Shown here: in pieces, positions 8,982-18,172 of the stretch
Numbering within the stretch: the first letter of the stretch is position 1
Layout of the letters: each line of letters opens with the position of its first letter
Origin: Mesobacillus foraminis
GTDB taxonomy: Bacteria > Bacillota > Bacilli > Bacillales > Cytobacillaceae
Length of the DNA: 64,000 nucleotides
Direction: 5' to 3'
NCBI RefSeq assembly: GCF_004340465.1
Contig: NZ_SLVV01000009.1
Span: 62,001 to 126,000 of the forward strand
Notes under the pieces: model-generated
Database searches by the model: none
What the model saw: the letters and a program-made list of their open reading frames with translations, nothing else
Told to the model about the DNA's origin: nothing
Position numbers and translations under genes: made by a program

Positions 8982-10673
8982 TTGTTAAGTGAATTAACAA
9001 TCAGAAACTTTGCCATTATAGAGTCCCTCTCCGTTTCATTTCAAAAGGGCCTCACTGTTTTGACAGGAGAAACAGGGGCGGGAAAATCAATCATCATCGA
9101 TGCTGTACATCTTCTTGTTGGCGGCAGGGGATCCGCAGAATTTGTCCGTCATGGGGAAGAAAAGGCTGAAATTGAAGGGTTATTTTTTATTGATGGCAGC
9201 CAGCACCCGGTATTGGAAAAAGCGAAGGAGTTTGGAATTGAAGTGGAGGACGGAATGATCGTCCTTCGCAGGGATATTTCCAGAAGCGGAAAAAGTGTCT
9301 GCCGGGTGAATGGGAAATTGGTGACGATTGCCTTATTGAGAGAAGTTGGTTCTGCTTTAATCGATATTCACGGGCAGCATGAGCATCAGGAACTCATGGA
9401 TGAAACCAAACATATCTCCCTGCTGGACCAGTTTGGGTCTGAAGAGATATTTCCGGCTGTACTTGAATATCAGAATGTATACCGGGATTATGAACAAAAG
9501 CTTAAAAAACTGAGAAGCCTGAGTGAGAACGAACAGCAAATGGCCCATAGACTTGATCTCATTCAATTTCAATATGAGGAAATCCAAAACGCTCAATTAA
9601 AAATAAATGAAGATGAAGAGCTGGCGGAAGAGAAACGAAAACTAAACAATTTTGAGAAGGTTTTTGAGAGCGTCCAGTCAAGCTATACTGCCATTAATGG
9701 AGACCAAAGAGGGTTAGATTGGATTGGATTGGCGATGGAGAACCTTGAAACTGCGGCAGAGCTGGATCCTGCCTATAAGGAATTACACGAGTCCGTTGCC
9801 AACAGTTTTTATTTGCTGGAAGATGCTGCGCGCTCGCTGAGGAATGAACTTGATGTTCTGGAATATGATCCCCAGAGATTAAACGAAATTGAAGACAGGC
9901 TGAATGAAATTAATCAGTTAAAGCGAAAATACGGCAAGACCATTGAAGAAATCCTTGAGTACTCGGCTAAAATAGAAGAGGAAATTGAGACATTGCAAAA
10001 TAAGGAAGTCCATATCGGGCAGATGGAGAAGGAACTGGCGTCCTTAAAAAAAGATCTGCAGCTTGAGGCGGCCAATTTGAATAAAGCAAGAAAGAAGTGG
10101 GCCAAAAAGCTGACAGGGCTTATCCATCGGGAATTAAAAGAGCTTTACATGGAAAAAACTGTCTTTGAAGTGAAAATCGAGACAGATGAGGACCATTTCT
10201 TAAAGAATGGTGCGGATCAAGTTGAATTTTATATTTCCACAAATCCGGGGGAGCCGTTAAAACCATTGTCTAAAGTAGCCTCCGGGGGAGAATTATCAAG
10301 GATCATGCTGGCACTGAAAAGCATTTTTTCCAAACATCAAGGTGTTACATCCATTATTTTTGATGAGGTGGATACTGGTGTCAGCGGGAGGGTCGCACAG
10401 GCAATCGCCGAAAAAATATATAAAGTTGCCATGAATTCACAGGTACTTTGTATATCCCACTTGCCTCAGGTTGCGGCAATGGCAGATACACACTTGTACA
10501 TTGCCAAAAAAATAAAAGGGGGCCGGACGAAAACATCGGTAACTCCTTTAACAGAGAGTGACAAGGTCCACGAAATTGGACGAATGATATCAGGTGTCGA
10601 AATAACCGATCTGACCAGGCAGCACGCCGAGGAATTATTGCAGCTTGCCCGGTTGATGAAAACTCCTACATGA
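8982..10673 (+). CDS. recN: DNA repair protein RecN
   Basis: RecN is an SMC-like ATPase that gathers DNA ends during double-strand break repair. The 563-residue protein has the Walker A motif GETGAGKS near residue 30, central coiled coils (about residues 150-380), the ABC signature SGGELSRIMLALK near residue 437 and Walker B in SIIFDEVDTGVSG. The start is TTG with an aaagaggtga site 8-9 bases before it. A strong terminator follows directly. Confidence 0.97.
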   Translation: MLSELTIRNFAIIESLSVSFQKGLTVLTGETGAGKSIIIDAVHLLVGGRGSAEFVRHGEEKAEIEGLFFIDGSQHPVLEKAKEFGIEVEDGMIVLRRDISRSGKSVCRVNGKLVTIALLREVGSALIDIHGQHEHQELMDETKHISLLDQFGSEEIFPAVLEYQNVYRDYEQKLKKLRSLSENEQQMAHRLDLIQFQYEEIQNAQLKINEDEELAEEKRKLNNFEKVFESVQSSYTAINGDQRGLDWIGLAMENLETAAELDPAYKELHESVANSFYLLEDAARSLRNELDVLEYDPQRLNEIEDRLNEINQLKRKYGKTIEEILEYSAKIEEEIETLQNKEVHIGQMEKELASLKKDLQLEAANLNKARKKWAKKLTGLIHRELKELYMEKTVFEVKIETDEDHFLKNGADQVEFYISTNPGEPLKPLSKVASGGELSRIMLALKSIFSKHQGVTSIIFDEVDTGVSGRVAQAIAEKIYKVAMNSQVLCISHLPQVAAMADTHLYIAKKIKGGRTKTSVTPLTESDKVHEIGRMISGVEITDLTRQHAEELLQLARLMKTPT

Positions 10674-10704
10674 AAAGCTATCCAAAAAGGGATAGCTTTT
10701 TTTA
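10673..10704 (+). terminator. Terminator after recN
   Basis: The arms AAAAGCTATCC and GGATAGCTTTT overlap the recN stop and end in a run of T. Confidence 0.9.
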
Positions 10705-10799
10705 TTTATTGGAGGTTATAAATGCGATATCTCAAGGCAAAATTAAAGATGTAGCCATAAAAGTGTGTGTGGACTAGAAGCGAGGAGAGTGGAAGGATT

Positions 10800-12089
10800 T
10801 TGAAAAAAGAATTTCTCAGACGATTTATTGGTGGAATTCTCCTTGTTTCATTGATTGTGTTAGGTTTTAGCAAACCCGTTCAGGATTATCTGTCAATACC
10901 TAAGCAAGTCACTTTATTTGAAGGTGATAAGCTTGATTTTTCAAATTCAGTATCTGTTGAAGCCAGTGTAAATAAACCAAGTGACAACATTGTAATAGAC
11001 CAGAAAACAAATATGGTGTCTCTCGAAGCAAAGGAGCACGGAAAAGATGAGGTTGTGCTCGAGCTCGCTGGTTTTCCGATAAAAAAGGTCGATGTAAATG
11101 TTTTAAAGGATTTCAGGGTTATGCCTGGAGGACAGTCAATCGGAGTTAAACTAAATACAGTTGGAGTTCTGGTTGTAGGGCATCATCAGGTGCAGGCAGA
11201 AGAAGGCAGGGTGTCACCAGGTGAAACCGCAGGCATTAAGGTTGGCGACATCATCACAGAAATCAACGGCACGAGAATCGATAAAATGTCAGATGTGGGT
11301 CCTTTTGTCCAAAAAGCAGGTGAAAGCGGCCAGCCAATGGATATTGTTATCAAGCGGGAAAACCAAAAAGTCAGGACAAAGCTTGAGCCTAAGAAGGACA
11401 AGCAGGAAAATACCTTTAAGCTTGGGCTGTATATAAGGGATTCCGCCGCGGGCATTGGCACCATGACCTTCTACCATCCCGAATCAAAAAAATATGGTGC
11501 GCTTGGTCATGTTATCTCTGATATGGATACGAAAAAGCCGATTGTCGTAGAAGATGGGCAAATTGTCCGTTCTACCGTCACCTCAATTGAAAAAGGTGCG
11601 AACGGAGATCCTGGCGAAAAGTTGGCAAGGTTCTCTTCGGATCGGCAAGTGATTGGAAATATCAAACTAAATAGTCCATATGGAATCTTTGGGGAACTGA
11701 ATAATGGGATTAAAAATGGGATAATGGATAAACCGATGCCAATTGCCCTTTCGCATCAAGTAAAAGAAGGGCCGGCCAAAATCCTTACAGTTGTTGATAA
11801 TGATGAAGTAAAACTATTTGATATTGAGATAGTCTCTACAATTCCACAAAAGTTCCCTGCAACAAAAGGGATGGTCATTAAAGTCACCGATCCAAAACTC
11901 CTGGCAAAAACTGGAGGGATTGTTCAAGGGATGAGCGGCAGTCCGATCATCCAGGATAATAAATTAATTGGGGCGGTAACTCATGTCTTTGTAAATGACC
12001 CCACTAGCGGATATGGAGTTCATATTGAGTGGATGCTAAATGAAGCGGGAATTGATATTTATGACAAACCGAGAAAGCAAGCGAGTTAG
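10800..12089 (+). CDS. spoIVB: SpoIVB signalling serine peptidase (PDZ, S55)
   Basis: SpoIVB is secreted from the forespore and cleaves SpoIVFA, releasing SpoIVFB to process pro-sigma-K in the mother cell. The 429-residue protein has one N-terminal membrane segment ([15 protein letters not shown]), a PDZ domain (about residues 125-200, containing [20 protein letters not shown]) and the S55 peptidase domain with [12 protein letters not shown] and the catalytic serine in [15 protein letters not shown] use the TTG at 10800, which gives the expected short cytoplasmic start; an in-frame GTG at 10767 would add 11 residues. spo0A follows, as in other bacilli. Confidence 0.95.
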   Translation: MKKEFLRRFIGGILLVSLIVLGFSKPVQDYLSIPKQVTLFEGDKLDFSNSVSVEASVNKPSDNIVIDQKTNMVSLEAKEHGKDEVVLELAGFPIKKVDVNVLKDFRVMPGGQSIGVKLNTVGVLVVGHHQVQAEEGRVSPGETAGIKVGDIITEINGTRIDKMSDVGPFVQKAGESGQPMDIVIKRENQKVRTKLEPKKDKQENTFKLGLYIRDSAAGIGTMTFYHPESKKYGALGHVISDMDTKKPIVVEDGQIVRSTVTSIEKGANGDPGEKLARFSSDRQVIGNIKLNSPYGIFGELNNGIKNGIMDKPMPIALSHQVKEGPAKILTVVDNDEVKLFDIEIVSTIPQKFPATKGMVIKVTDPKLLAKTGGIVQGMSGSPIIQDNKLIGAVTHVFVNDPTSGYGVHIEWMLNEAGIDIYDKPRKQAS

Positions 12090-12112
12090 TTTTACGATAC
12101 AGTATTCCCCTC

Positions 12113-12142
12113 CGCCTGGCTGCAAAGCCAGGCGTCTTCTTT
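12113..12142 (+). terminator. Terminator after spoIVB
   Basis: CGCCTGGC and GCCAGGCG form an 8-bp stem with the loop TGCAAA, followed by a T-rich stretch. Confidence 0.85.
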
Positions 12143-12330
12143 ATGACTATTTTAAGGACTGACTACGGTTCAGGTCACGTTTGATTGCAGCAGGGGAATC
12201 GGAGACTCCACCTGCAGATGCCGGTTCTTCAGGGTAACCCTCATTTGAGCCCGCGGGTAGGTCCGCGGCCGCGCGAGCCCTGTTCGAAGGCGTTTTAATA
12301 TCCCTTAGGAACGATCGGATTGTAAAAATA
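12143..12330. other. GC-rich structured non-coding block between spoIVB and spo0A
   Basis: No convincing gene is seen. The part from about 12190 to 12295 is clearly richer in G and C than its surroundings and contains local palindromes, for example CCGCGG, 6 bases, CCGCGG and AGGGTAACCCT. Downstream of it the sequence becomes AT-rich and holds the spo0A control sites. Confidence 0.5.
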
Positions 12331-12335
12331 TTCCA

Positions 12336-12384
12336 TTCGACATAAATCCTTTTGGTTCTTTGTCAAGATGCGAAATTAGTCGAA
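12336..12384 (+). promoter_or_regulatory. Spo0A boxes upstream of spo0A
   Basis: TTCGACA (12336-12342) is the reverse complement of the Spo0A consensus TGTCGAA. AGTCGAA (12378-12384) matches it at six of seven positions. Together with a third box at 12466 they suggest autoregulation, as known for B. subtilis spo0A. Confidence 0.6.
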
Positions 12385-12446
12385 ATAAAGAGGGAATGGG
12401 AGGAAAATTTAGAATTTCTACCTTTTTTAAGAAAAACTAAAAAATA

Positions 12447-12473
12447 AAAGGATTTCCTGTTGCATTGTCGAAT
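12447..12473 (+). promoter_or_regulatory. Sigma-H promoter of spo0A with overlapping Spo0A box
   Basis: AAAGGATTT, 11 bases, GTCGAAT fits the sigma-H consensus (RnAGGAwWW, 11-12, RnnGAAT). The perfect Spo0A box TGTCGAA at 12466-12472 overlaps the -10 element. This corresponds to the sporulation promoter of B. subtilis spo0A. Confidence 0.7.
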
Positions 12474-12543
12474 TAGTCATTTAGAATAGAAAATAGAGAT
12501 GACTGGACTAGAGACCATATCTGGACAGAGGAGGAACCTGTAA

Positions 12544-13335
12544 TTGAGTAAAATAAAAGTATGTGTCGTAGATGACAATAGAGAATTGGTAGGGCTTCTG
12601 GAGGAATATATCTCTTCTCAGGATGACATGGAGGTAATTGGGGTAGCGCATAATGGCCAGGATTGTCTGGATATGCTCAAAGATGCGGATCCGGATGTTC
12701 TTCTTTTAGATATTATTATGCCTCATTTGGATGGCCTCGCCGTTTTGGAAAAACTTCGTGATATGGGGAAGAGTGTGATTCCGAATGTCATTATGCTGAC
12801 AGCTTTCGGTCAGGAAGATGTGACGAAGAATGCGGTGGATCTTGGCGCATCCTATTTTATCCTGAAGCCTTTTGATATGGATAATCTCGGAAGCCATATT
12901 CGTCAGGTAAGCGGAAAGGGCAAAAGCCAGAACCGCAAACCTGCTTCTCCGGGCTACAGATCAGCCGCAGAACAAAAACCAAAGAATCTGGACGCAAGCA
13001 TCACAAGTATTATCCATGAAATTGGTGTGCCGGCACATATAAAAGGGTACCTTTACCTTCGTGAAGCTATCTCAATGGTCTATAATGATATTGAACTGCT
13101 CGGTTCCATTACAAAAGTGTTGTATCCGGATATTGCAAAAAAATATAACACCACCGCCAGCCGTGTTGAGCGTGCAATTCGACATGCGATTGAAGTAGCC
13201 TGGAGCCGCGGGAATATCGATTCAATTTCTTCTCTTTTTGGCTATACAGTCAGCATGTCCAAAGCAAAGCCGACAAACTCGGAGTTCATCGCAATGGTAG
13301 CGGATAAGCTGCGCCTTGAGCATAAAGCTTCCTGA
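12544..13335 (+). CDS. spo0A: Master sporulation response regulator Spo0A
   Basis: Spo0A is the end point of the phosphorelay; phosphorylated at an aspartate it switches on spoIIA, spoIIG and spoIIE and represses abrB. The 263-residue protein has a receiver domain (1-120) with the acidic pair D10/D11, phospho-acceptor D56 in [12 protein letters not shown] and K108 in ILKPFDM, then a linker, then the sigma-contacting DNA-binding domain (about 145-263) ending [20 protein letters not shown]. The start is TTG after a gaggagg site. Nothing in the key residues is unusual. Confidence 0.99.
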   Translation: MSKIKVCVVDDNRELVGLLEEYISSQDDMEVIGVAHNGQDCLDMLKDADPDVLLLDIIMPHLDGLAVLEKLRDMGKSVIPNVIMLTAFGQEDVTKNAVDLGASYFILKPFDMDNLGSHIRQVSGKGKSQNRKPASPGYRSAAEQKPKNLDASITSIIHEIGVPAHIKGYLYLREAISMVYNDIELLGSITKVLYPDIAKKYNTTASRVERAIRHAIEVAWSRGNIDSISSLFGYTVSMSKAKPTNSEFIAMVADKLRLEHKAS

Positions 13336-13387
13336 AAGAGTTAGCCTGCTAATGCAGGAATAAAAACCGCATATTAAACATAATAAA

Positions 13388-13446
13388 AAACATCCTTCCT
13401 ATTATTGGTCTTAACAGTAATTAGAAGGATGTTTCTGTTTTTTTGT
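13388..13446. terminator. Bidirectional terminator between spo0A and the yycC-like gene
   Basis: The arms AAACATCCTTC and GAAGGATGTTT flank a 25-base loop, with T-rich sequence on the right and A-rich sequence on the left, so it can serve both convergent genes. Confidence 0.75.
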
Positions 13447-13470
13447 TTTGATTGTAGTTAGAAGTGCTCT

Positions 13471-13611
13471 CTATTCTTTATCTTGTTTCTCAAGCTCAAT
13501 CATTTTTTGAATCAGGATATGCTGCGGCATATGCATGATTTGTTCAAGCGGGAGCTTAAGGCTTTCTGCAAGCTTAACCGCTGTATCAGCTGAAATATTT
13601 AGTGGCTTCAT
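13471..13611 (-). CDS. YycC-like small protein, 46 residues
   Basis: A short gene encoding 46 residues, starting MKPLNISADTAVKLAESLKL and containing PLEQIMHMPQHILIQKMIEL. It resembles the YycC-like family of small soluble bacillar proteins, whose function is unknown; this family call is from memory. A perfect aaggagg site lies 8 bases before the ATG and a bidirectional terminator follows the stop, so the gene looks real. It is divergent from yqiK, whose start lies about 25 bases away, so the two share a tight control region. Confidence 0.75.
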   Translation of the reverse strand: MKPLNISADTAVKLAESLKLPLEQIMHMPQHILIQKMIELEKQDKE

Positions 13612-13636
13612 TCTCTAACCTCCTTAAAAGGGTGTG

Positions 13637-14374
13637 ATGGTTTTGACGTGGATTTTTGCCCACCGGGGTTTTTCATTGGCGTACCCGGAAAATACAATGA
13701 AGGCTTTTATTGAAGCAGAACGTGCAGGCGCGGACGGCATTGAATTAGATGTTCAAATGTCCAAAGATGGGCAGCTCGTGGTCATACACGATGAAAAACT
13801 GGATAGAACAACAGGGGAAAAAGGGTTTGTCAAAGATCTGTCTGCATCCGAATTAATGAGGCTGGATGCGAGATATAAGTTTAAGCAGACACTGGTAAAA
13901 AAAGAGCCTGTCCCGCTCCTTCGGGACGTTCTGGAGTGGCTGTCTAACACATCGCTCCAATGCAATATCGAATTAAAGAATGGGACTTTCCCCTATCATG
14001 GAATGGAAGATAAAGTCATTGATCTGATTCGGGAACTCAAACTGGAAGAAAAGATCATTTTATCATCCTTCAACCATTACAGCATTGTCCATGTGAACAG
14101 GCATGCACCTGATATTGAGACAGCCCCTATACTTGCCGAGGGGATTTATATGCCCTGGGTTTATGCCAAGTCGATTCTTGCTTCCGGTTTTCATCCCCAT
14201 TATCGGTATGCCCATGATGAAATCATAAAAAAATCATGCCAGCATCATATCGCTGTCCGCCCATACACTGTCAATAATGAATCCGAAATCCAGAGGTTAA
14301 TAAAAGCCGACTGTTCGGCCATCATCACGGACGACCCTGCAAAGGCTAAAAGAATAAATGACGACATCCATTAA
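13637..14374 (+). CDS. yqiK: Glycerophosphodiester phosphodiesterase
   Basis: GDPD enzymes hydrolyse glycerophosphodiesters to glycerol-3-phosphate and an alcohol. The protein of about 245 residues has the family start IFAHRGFSLAYPENTMKAF, then GADGIELDVQMSKDGQLVVIHD, giving the active-site His and metal-binding Glu/Asp set, and a TIM-barrel C-terminus with VRPYTVNN. No signal peptide is seen, so it is likely cytoplasmic. The start is uncertain between GTG 13634, ATG 13637 and TTG 13643. The B. subtilis homologue yqiK is also near spo0A. Confidence 0.9.
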   Translation: MVLTWIFAHRGFSLAYPENTMKAFIEAERAGADGIELDVQMSKDGQLVVIHDEKLDRTTGEKGFVKDLSASELMRLDARYKFKQTLVKKEPVPLLRDVLEWLSNTSLQCNIELKNGTFPYHGMEDKVIDLIRELKLEEKIILSSFNHYSIVHVNRHAPDIETAPILAEGIYMPWVYAKSILASGFHPHYRYAHDEIIKKSCQHHIAVRPYTVNNESEIQRLIKADCSAIITDDPAKAKRINDDIH

Positions 14375-14406
14375 AAGGCCGTGAATCTCTTCTTTTCACG
14401 GCCTTT
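14374..14406. terminator. Bidirectional terminator between yqiK and yqzF
   Basis: AAAGGCCGTGAA and TTCACGGCCTTT form a 12-bp stem between the convergent genes; its right arm overlaps the yqzF stop. Confidence 0.85.
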
Positions 14407-14653
14407 CCTCGTCCCTTTTTGCAGTCTGGAAACGGGTCTGGACTTTATTCCTCTTCCTGTCGCGATAAAGAATGAAACCTGCTACAAATGCAAGTCCTGC
14501 CAAAAACAGCAGGAGCCCCGTTAAGAACTGTATCCAGAGATATGGAAATGGAGGCTGAATGATCCCGAAAACCATATCTCGCATCAATTTGACTCCGTAA
14601 GCAGCGAGCCCTCCAGGTATCAATAATATAATAAGAGCGATTATCCTGGTCAT
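14396..14653 (-). CDS. yqzF: DUF2627 family membrane protein
   Basis: An 85-residue protein with two predicted membrane helices (about residues 3-25 and 38-62) and a basic tail DRKRNKVQTRF. It resembles the DUF2627 proteins found between yqiK and bkdR in bacilli (YqzF in B. subtilis). The function is unknown. The ATG at 14653 is chosen because gaaggg precedes it by 8 bases and the upstream in-frame extension is not conserved in character. Confidence 0.8.
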   Translation of the reverse strand: MTRIIALIILLIPGGLAAYGVKLMRDMVFGIIQPPFPYLWIQFLTGLLLFLAGLAFVAGFILYRDRKRNKVQTRFQTAKRDEERP

Positions 14654-14810
14654 CAGATATCCCTTCAAAATAAATTGGTCTTCCAGTTGTATCATAAAAC
14701 AATGAAGATATTTGTCAAGGGATTAAAAAGGGGTTAAAATGAACCTTGAATAAAATTGCAGACTTAATTAACTGGTGTGAAAAATATTTCTCGTTTTTAG
14801 GTGGGATGGT

Positions 14811-16871
14811 ATGCAAAAGACGGTAATTGTTGGGGCAGGCAAAGGCGGAAGTGCCATTTTGAAAATGCTGATGGAGTCAGCTGAAATTTCAGCAGTGATT
14901 GATATTGACCCAACTGCACCGGGCATTCTGCTTGCCAAAAAAGCCGGAATCCCTACTGGCACTGATTGGAGGCCTTTTATAACAGCCGATATTGAGTTAG
15001 TGGTAGAGGTGACTGGAGATGAAGCGGTTTTCAACCAAATCAGGAAAATAGCAGGAAAAAACACAATGATGATCCCTGGCAGTGTAGCCTACATGGTTTC
15101 AGCACTTTTGGAGGAGAAGGAAGAGCTTATCTACAAGCTGCGAAATGAAACATGCAAACATGAGCTTATTTTTAATTCAAGCGGAGACGGGATGATTGTT
15201 GTGGATACATCAGGGATTGTGACCGTCTTTAATAACAGCGCAGAAAGTATTTTCGGGCTTTCAAAGGATGAGGTGGTTGGAAAGCAGGTCCTTGACGTTA
15301 TACCGACCAGCCGTCTCCCAAATATCCTGAGCTCACGTAAAACGGAAATCAACCAGGAGCATATCCTCGAAAATGGAACAAAAATCATAACGACCCGAAT
15401 TCCGTTGGTGGACGAAAATGGACATATACTCGGTGCCTTTGCCGTCTTTAAAGATATAACGGAAGTAGTGCGTCTTGCAGAGGAAATCACCAATTTAAAA
15501 GAAATCCAGACCATGCTTCAGGCGATCATTCAATCCAGTGATGAAGCAATCTCCGTTGTGGATGAAGACGGGCGCGGAATCTTGATTAACAGAGCTTATA
15601 CCAGAATTACAGGTTTAACGGAAGCGCAAGTCATTGGAAAGCCGGCAACTGCTGATATTTCTGAAGGTGAAAGCATGCATATGAAGGTCCTGGAGACACG
15701 GAGGCCAGTGCGTGGTGTAGCAATGAGGGTGGGGCCAAACAAAAAAGAGGTAGTGGTCAATGTTGCACCTATCATTGTAGACGGGAAGCTGAAAGGGAGT
15801 GTCGGGGTCATCCATGACATGTCGGAAATCAAGAGTTTAAACAGGGAATTGAACCGGGCACGGCAGATCATCAGGACTCTTGAAGCAAAATATTCCTTCC
15901 AGGATATCATAGGAAACTCTGAGGAAATGACCCTTGCGATTGAACAGGCCAAACTCGGGGCGAAAACTCCTGCAACCGTCCTCCTTCGGGGTGAATCGGG
16001 TACGGGAAAGGAATTGTTCGCCCATGCAATACATAATGACAGCAACAGAAAATTTAATAAATTTATTCGGGTTAATTGTGCTGCTATTACCGAATCACTC
16101 CTTGAAAGCGAGCTTTTTGGGTATGAGGAGGGAGCTTTCTCGGGAGCAAAGAGAGGCGGAAAGCGCGGTTTTTTCGAAGAGGCGAATAACGGGAGCATCT
16201 TTCTGGATGAAATCGGGGAGCTCCCCGCCAACACTCAGGCCAAGCTGCTTCGGGTGCTCCAGGAAAATGAAATTGTCAGGGTCGGCGGGACCAAACCAGT
16301 TCCTATTAATGTTCGGGTAATCGCCGCCACAAATATAAATCTTGAGAAGGCTATAGCTAATGGGACATTCAGGGAGGATTTATACTACCGGCTTAACAGG
16401 ATGCCAATTCAGATTCCGCCGCTAAGGAAGAGGAAGGAAGATATTCCCCTCCTTTGTGAAAGGCTGATTCATAAAATAAACCAGGATTACGGGAGGAATG
16501 TTGAGGGAGTCTCGGATGCAGCAGTAAGGAAATTAATGCAATATGATTGGCCGGGCAATGTACGGGAACTCGAAAACGTCCTTGGGAGAGCGATCATCTT
16601 CATGAATTATCATGAAACAGTGATAGATGCTATTCATCTTCCTACTTTTGTTGGACAAACAGAATTAAGAGCTGGACCTGTTTATCAGGAAGGCGAGAAA
16701 TTGCCAACTCTTTCTGTTCAGCTTGAAAAACATGAAGCTAATATAATTAGGGACACACTAGTAAGTGTGAAGGGAAATAAAACCCTTGCTGCAAAATCAC
16801 TGGGGATTTCTGTACGAAATTTATATTATAAACTTGAAAAGCTTGGTATTGAAGTAAATGGCATGCAATAA
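14811..16871 (+). CDS. bkdR: Sigma-54-dependent activator of branched-chain amino acid catabolism, BkdR
   Basis: BkdR activates the bkd operon from a sigma-54 promoter. The 686-residue protein has an N-terminal nucleotide-fold-like domain ([16 protein letters not shown], 1-100), two PAS domains (about 120-230 and 240-350), an AAA+ domain with Walker A GESGTGKE near residue 392 and a Fis-type helix-turn-helix near 660. The sigma-54 contact loop reads GAFSGA rather than the common GAFTGA. It lies directly before the operon it should control, whose promoter has a clear -24/-12 element. Confidence 0.95.
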   Translation: MQKTVIVGAGKGGSAILKMLMESAEISAVIDIDPTAPGILLAKKAGIPTGTDWRPFITADIELVVEVTGDEAVFNQIRKIAGKNTMMIPGSVAYMVSALLEEKEELIYKLRNETCKHELIFNSSGDGMIVVDTSGIVTVFNNSAESIFGLSKDEVVGKQVLDVIPTSRLPNILSSRKTEINQEHILENGTKIITTRIPLVDENGHILGAFAVFKDITEVVRLAEEITNLKEIQTMLQAIIQSSDEAISVVDEDGRGILINRAYTRITGLTEAQVIGKPATADISEGESMHMKVLETRRPVRGVAMRVGPNKKEVVVNVAPIIVDGKLKGSVGVIHDMSEIKSLNRELNRARQIIRTLEAKYSFQDIIGNSEEMTLAIEQAKLGAKTPATVLLRGESGTGKELFAHAIHNDSNRKFNKFIRVNCAAITESLLESELFGYEEGAFSGAKRGGKRGFFEEANNGSIFLDEIGELPANTQAKLLRVLQENEIVRVGGTKPVPINVRVIAATNINLEKAIANGTFREDLYYRLNRMPIQIPPLRKRKEDIPLLCERLIHKINQDYGRNVEGVSDAAVRKLMQYDWPGNVRELENVLGRAIIFMNYHETVIDAIHLPTFVGQTELRAGPVYQEGEKLPTLSVQLEKHEANIIRDTLVSVKGNKTLAAKSLGISVRNLYYKLEKLGIEVNGMQ

Positions 16872-16896
16872 ATTGCACAGTTTGAAAAGAATTGCA
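16864..16896 (+). promoter_or_regulatory. Candidate BkdR upstream activator site
   Basis: The palindrome TGCAAT, AA, ATTGCA overlaps the bkdR stop codon, and a third ATTGCA follows at 16891. The same ATTGCAGA word occurs at 14755-14762 before bkdR itself. It sits 45-75 bases before the -24 element, a suitable place for an enhancer-type activator. Confidence 0.45.
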
Positions 16897-16938
16897 GAGA
16901 CTGGCTGGGAGAAGAGGAATACTTTCAAGGGATTGATC

Positions 16939-16956
16939 TTGGCATACTTCTTGCAT
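16939..16956 (+). promoter_or_regulatory. Sigma-54 (-24/-12) promoter of the bkd operon
   Basis: TTGGCATACTTCTTGCAT has GG and GC 10 bases apart, the exact spacing of sigma-54 promoters. It lies 50 bases before bcd and directly after bkdR, the gene for a sigma-54 activator. Confidence 0.85.
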
Positions 16957-17005
16957 CATGAATTGTAGATCTATTTCGCAATGCTAACATTTGGGAGGAA
17001 CAGAC

Positions 17006-18103
17006 ATGGAGATATTCAGCTATCTTGAAAAGTATGATTATGAGCAGCTTGTTTTTTGTCAGGATCAACAATCTGGACTAAAGGCGATCATCGCCATACA
17101 TGATACCACTCTGGGACCAGCTCTTGGAGGCACAAGAATGTGGACCTATGCATCGGAGGAAGCTGCAATTGAGGATGCATTGCGCCTGGCAAGAGGGATG
17201 ACCTATAAAAACGCCGCCGCCGGACTGAATCTGGGAGGCGGGAAAACGGTCATTATCGGTGACCCTCGTAAAGATAAAAATGAAGAAATGTTCCGGGCTT
17301 TTGGAAGGTACATCCAAGGCTTGAATGGACGTTATATCACAGCAGAGGACGTTGGAACAACGGTAGCCGATATGGATTTGATCCATGAAGAGACTGACTA
17401 TGTGACAGGGATATCACCCGCATTCGGTTCCTCTGGGAATCCGTCGCCTGTTACAGCCTATGGTGTTTACCGGGGCATGAAGGCAGCGGCCAAGGAAGCG
17501 TTCGGCAGCGATTCACTTGAAGGGAAAGTAGTAGCGGTTCAAGGAGTTGGAAACGTTGCATATAATCTCTGCCGTCATTTGAATGAAGAGGGAGCAACAC
17601 TTATCGTTACCGACATTAATAAAGAGGCCGTTCAAAAGGCAGTGGATGAGTTTGGGGCAAGAGCAGTGGATCCAGATGAGATATACAGCATAGAGTGTGA
17701 TATTTATGCTCCCTGTGCACTTGGTGCAGTCATTAATGATGAAACCATTCCCCACATTAAAGCAAAGGTTATTGCAGGAGCTGCCAACAATCAGCTGAAA
17801 GACCCAAAACACGGGGATATCATTCATGAGTTGGGGATTATCTATGCTCCTGATTATGTCATTAATGCTGGCGGAGTGATCAATGTGGCTGATGAACTTT
17901 ATGGCTATAACAGTGACAGGGCTCTGAAGAAGGTGGAGCAAATATACAATAATATTGCTAAGGTGATTGAAATAGCAAAACGAGACGGCATTCCTACCTA
18001 TTTGGCAGCAGACCGGATGGCAGAGGAGCGCATTGAGAGGATGCGAAATTCACGTAGCCAGTTCCTGCAGAATGGACACCACATTTTAAGTCGCCGAGGC
18101 TGA
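17006..18103 (+). CDS. bcd: Leucine (branched-chain amino acid) dehydrogenase
   Basis: Bcd oxidatively deaminates leucine, valine and isoleucine to 2-keto acids with NAD+, supplying the bkd complex. The 365-residue protein has the catalytic lysine motif [15 protein letters not shown] near residue 80 and the NAD-binding motif [11 protein letters not shown] near residue 180. The ATG at 17006 follows gggagg by 7 bases; an upstream TTG at 16991 overlaps that site. It is the first gene after the sigma-54 promoter. In B. subtilis ptb stands between bkdR and bcd, but it is absent here. Confidence 0.97.
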   Translation: MEIFSYLEKYDYEQLVFCQDQQSGLKAIIAIHDTTLGPALGGTRMWTYASEEAAIEDALRLARGMTYKNAAAGLNLGGGKTVIIGDPRKDKNEEMFRAFGRYIQGLNGRYITAEDVGTTVADMDLIHEETDYVTGISPAFGSSGNPSPVTAYGVYRGMKAAAKEAFGSDSLEGKVVAVQGVGNVAYNLCRHLNEEGATLIVTDINKEAVQKAVDEFGARAVDPDEIYSIECDIYAPCALGAVINDETIPHIKAKVIAGAANNQLKDPKHGDIIHELGIIYAPDYVINAGGVINVADELYGYNSDRALKKVEQIYNNIAKVIEIAKRDGIPTYLAADRMAEERIERMRNSRSQFLQNGHHILSRRG

Positions 18104-18172
18104 TGAATGATGCGCTGGATGTCGTGTGTTCGGCGCATCCCTCTTGGAAAAGACCGGTAGGAGGTTATAGAT

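Noticed and set aside
12190-12295. tRNA-like pieces (GTTCGAA) in the GC-rich block before spo0A
   Set aside because: No cloverleaf can be drawn with an acceptor, D and anticodon stem; the match is only a T-loop-like word.
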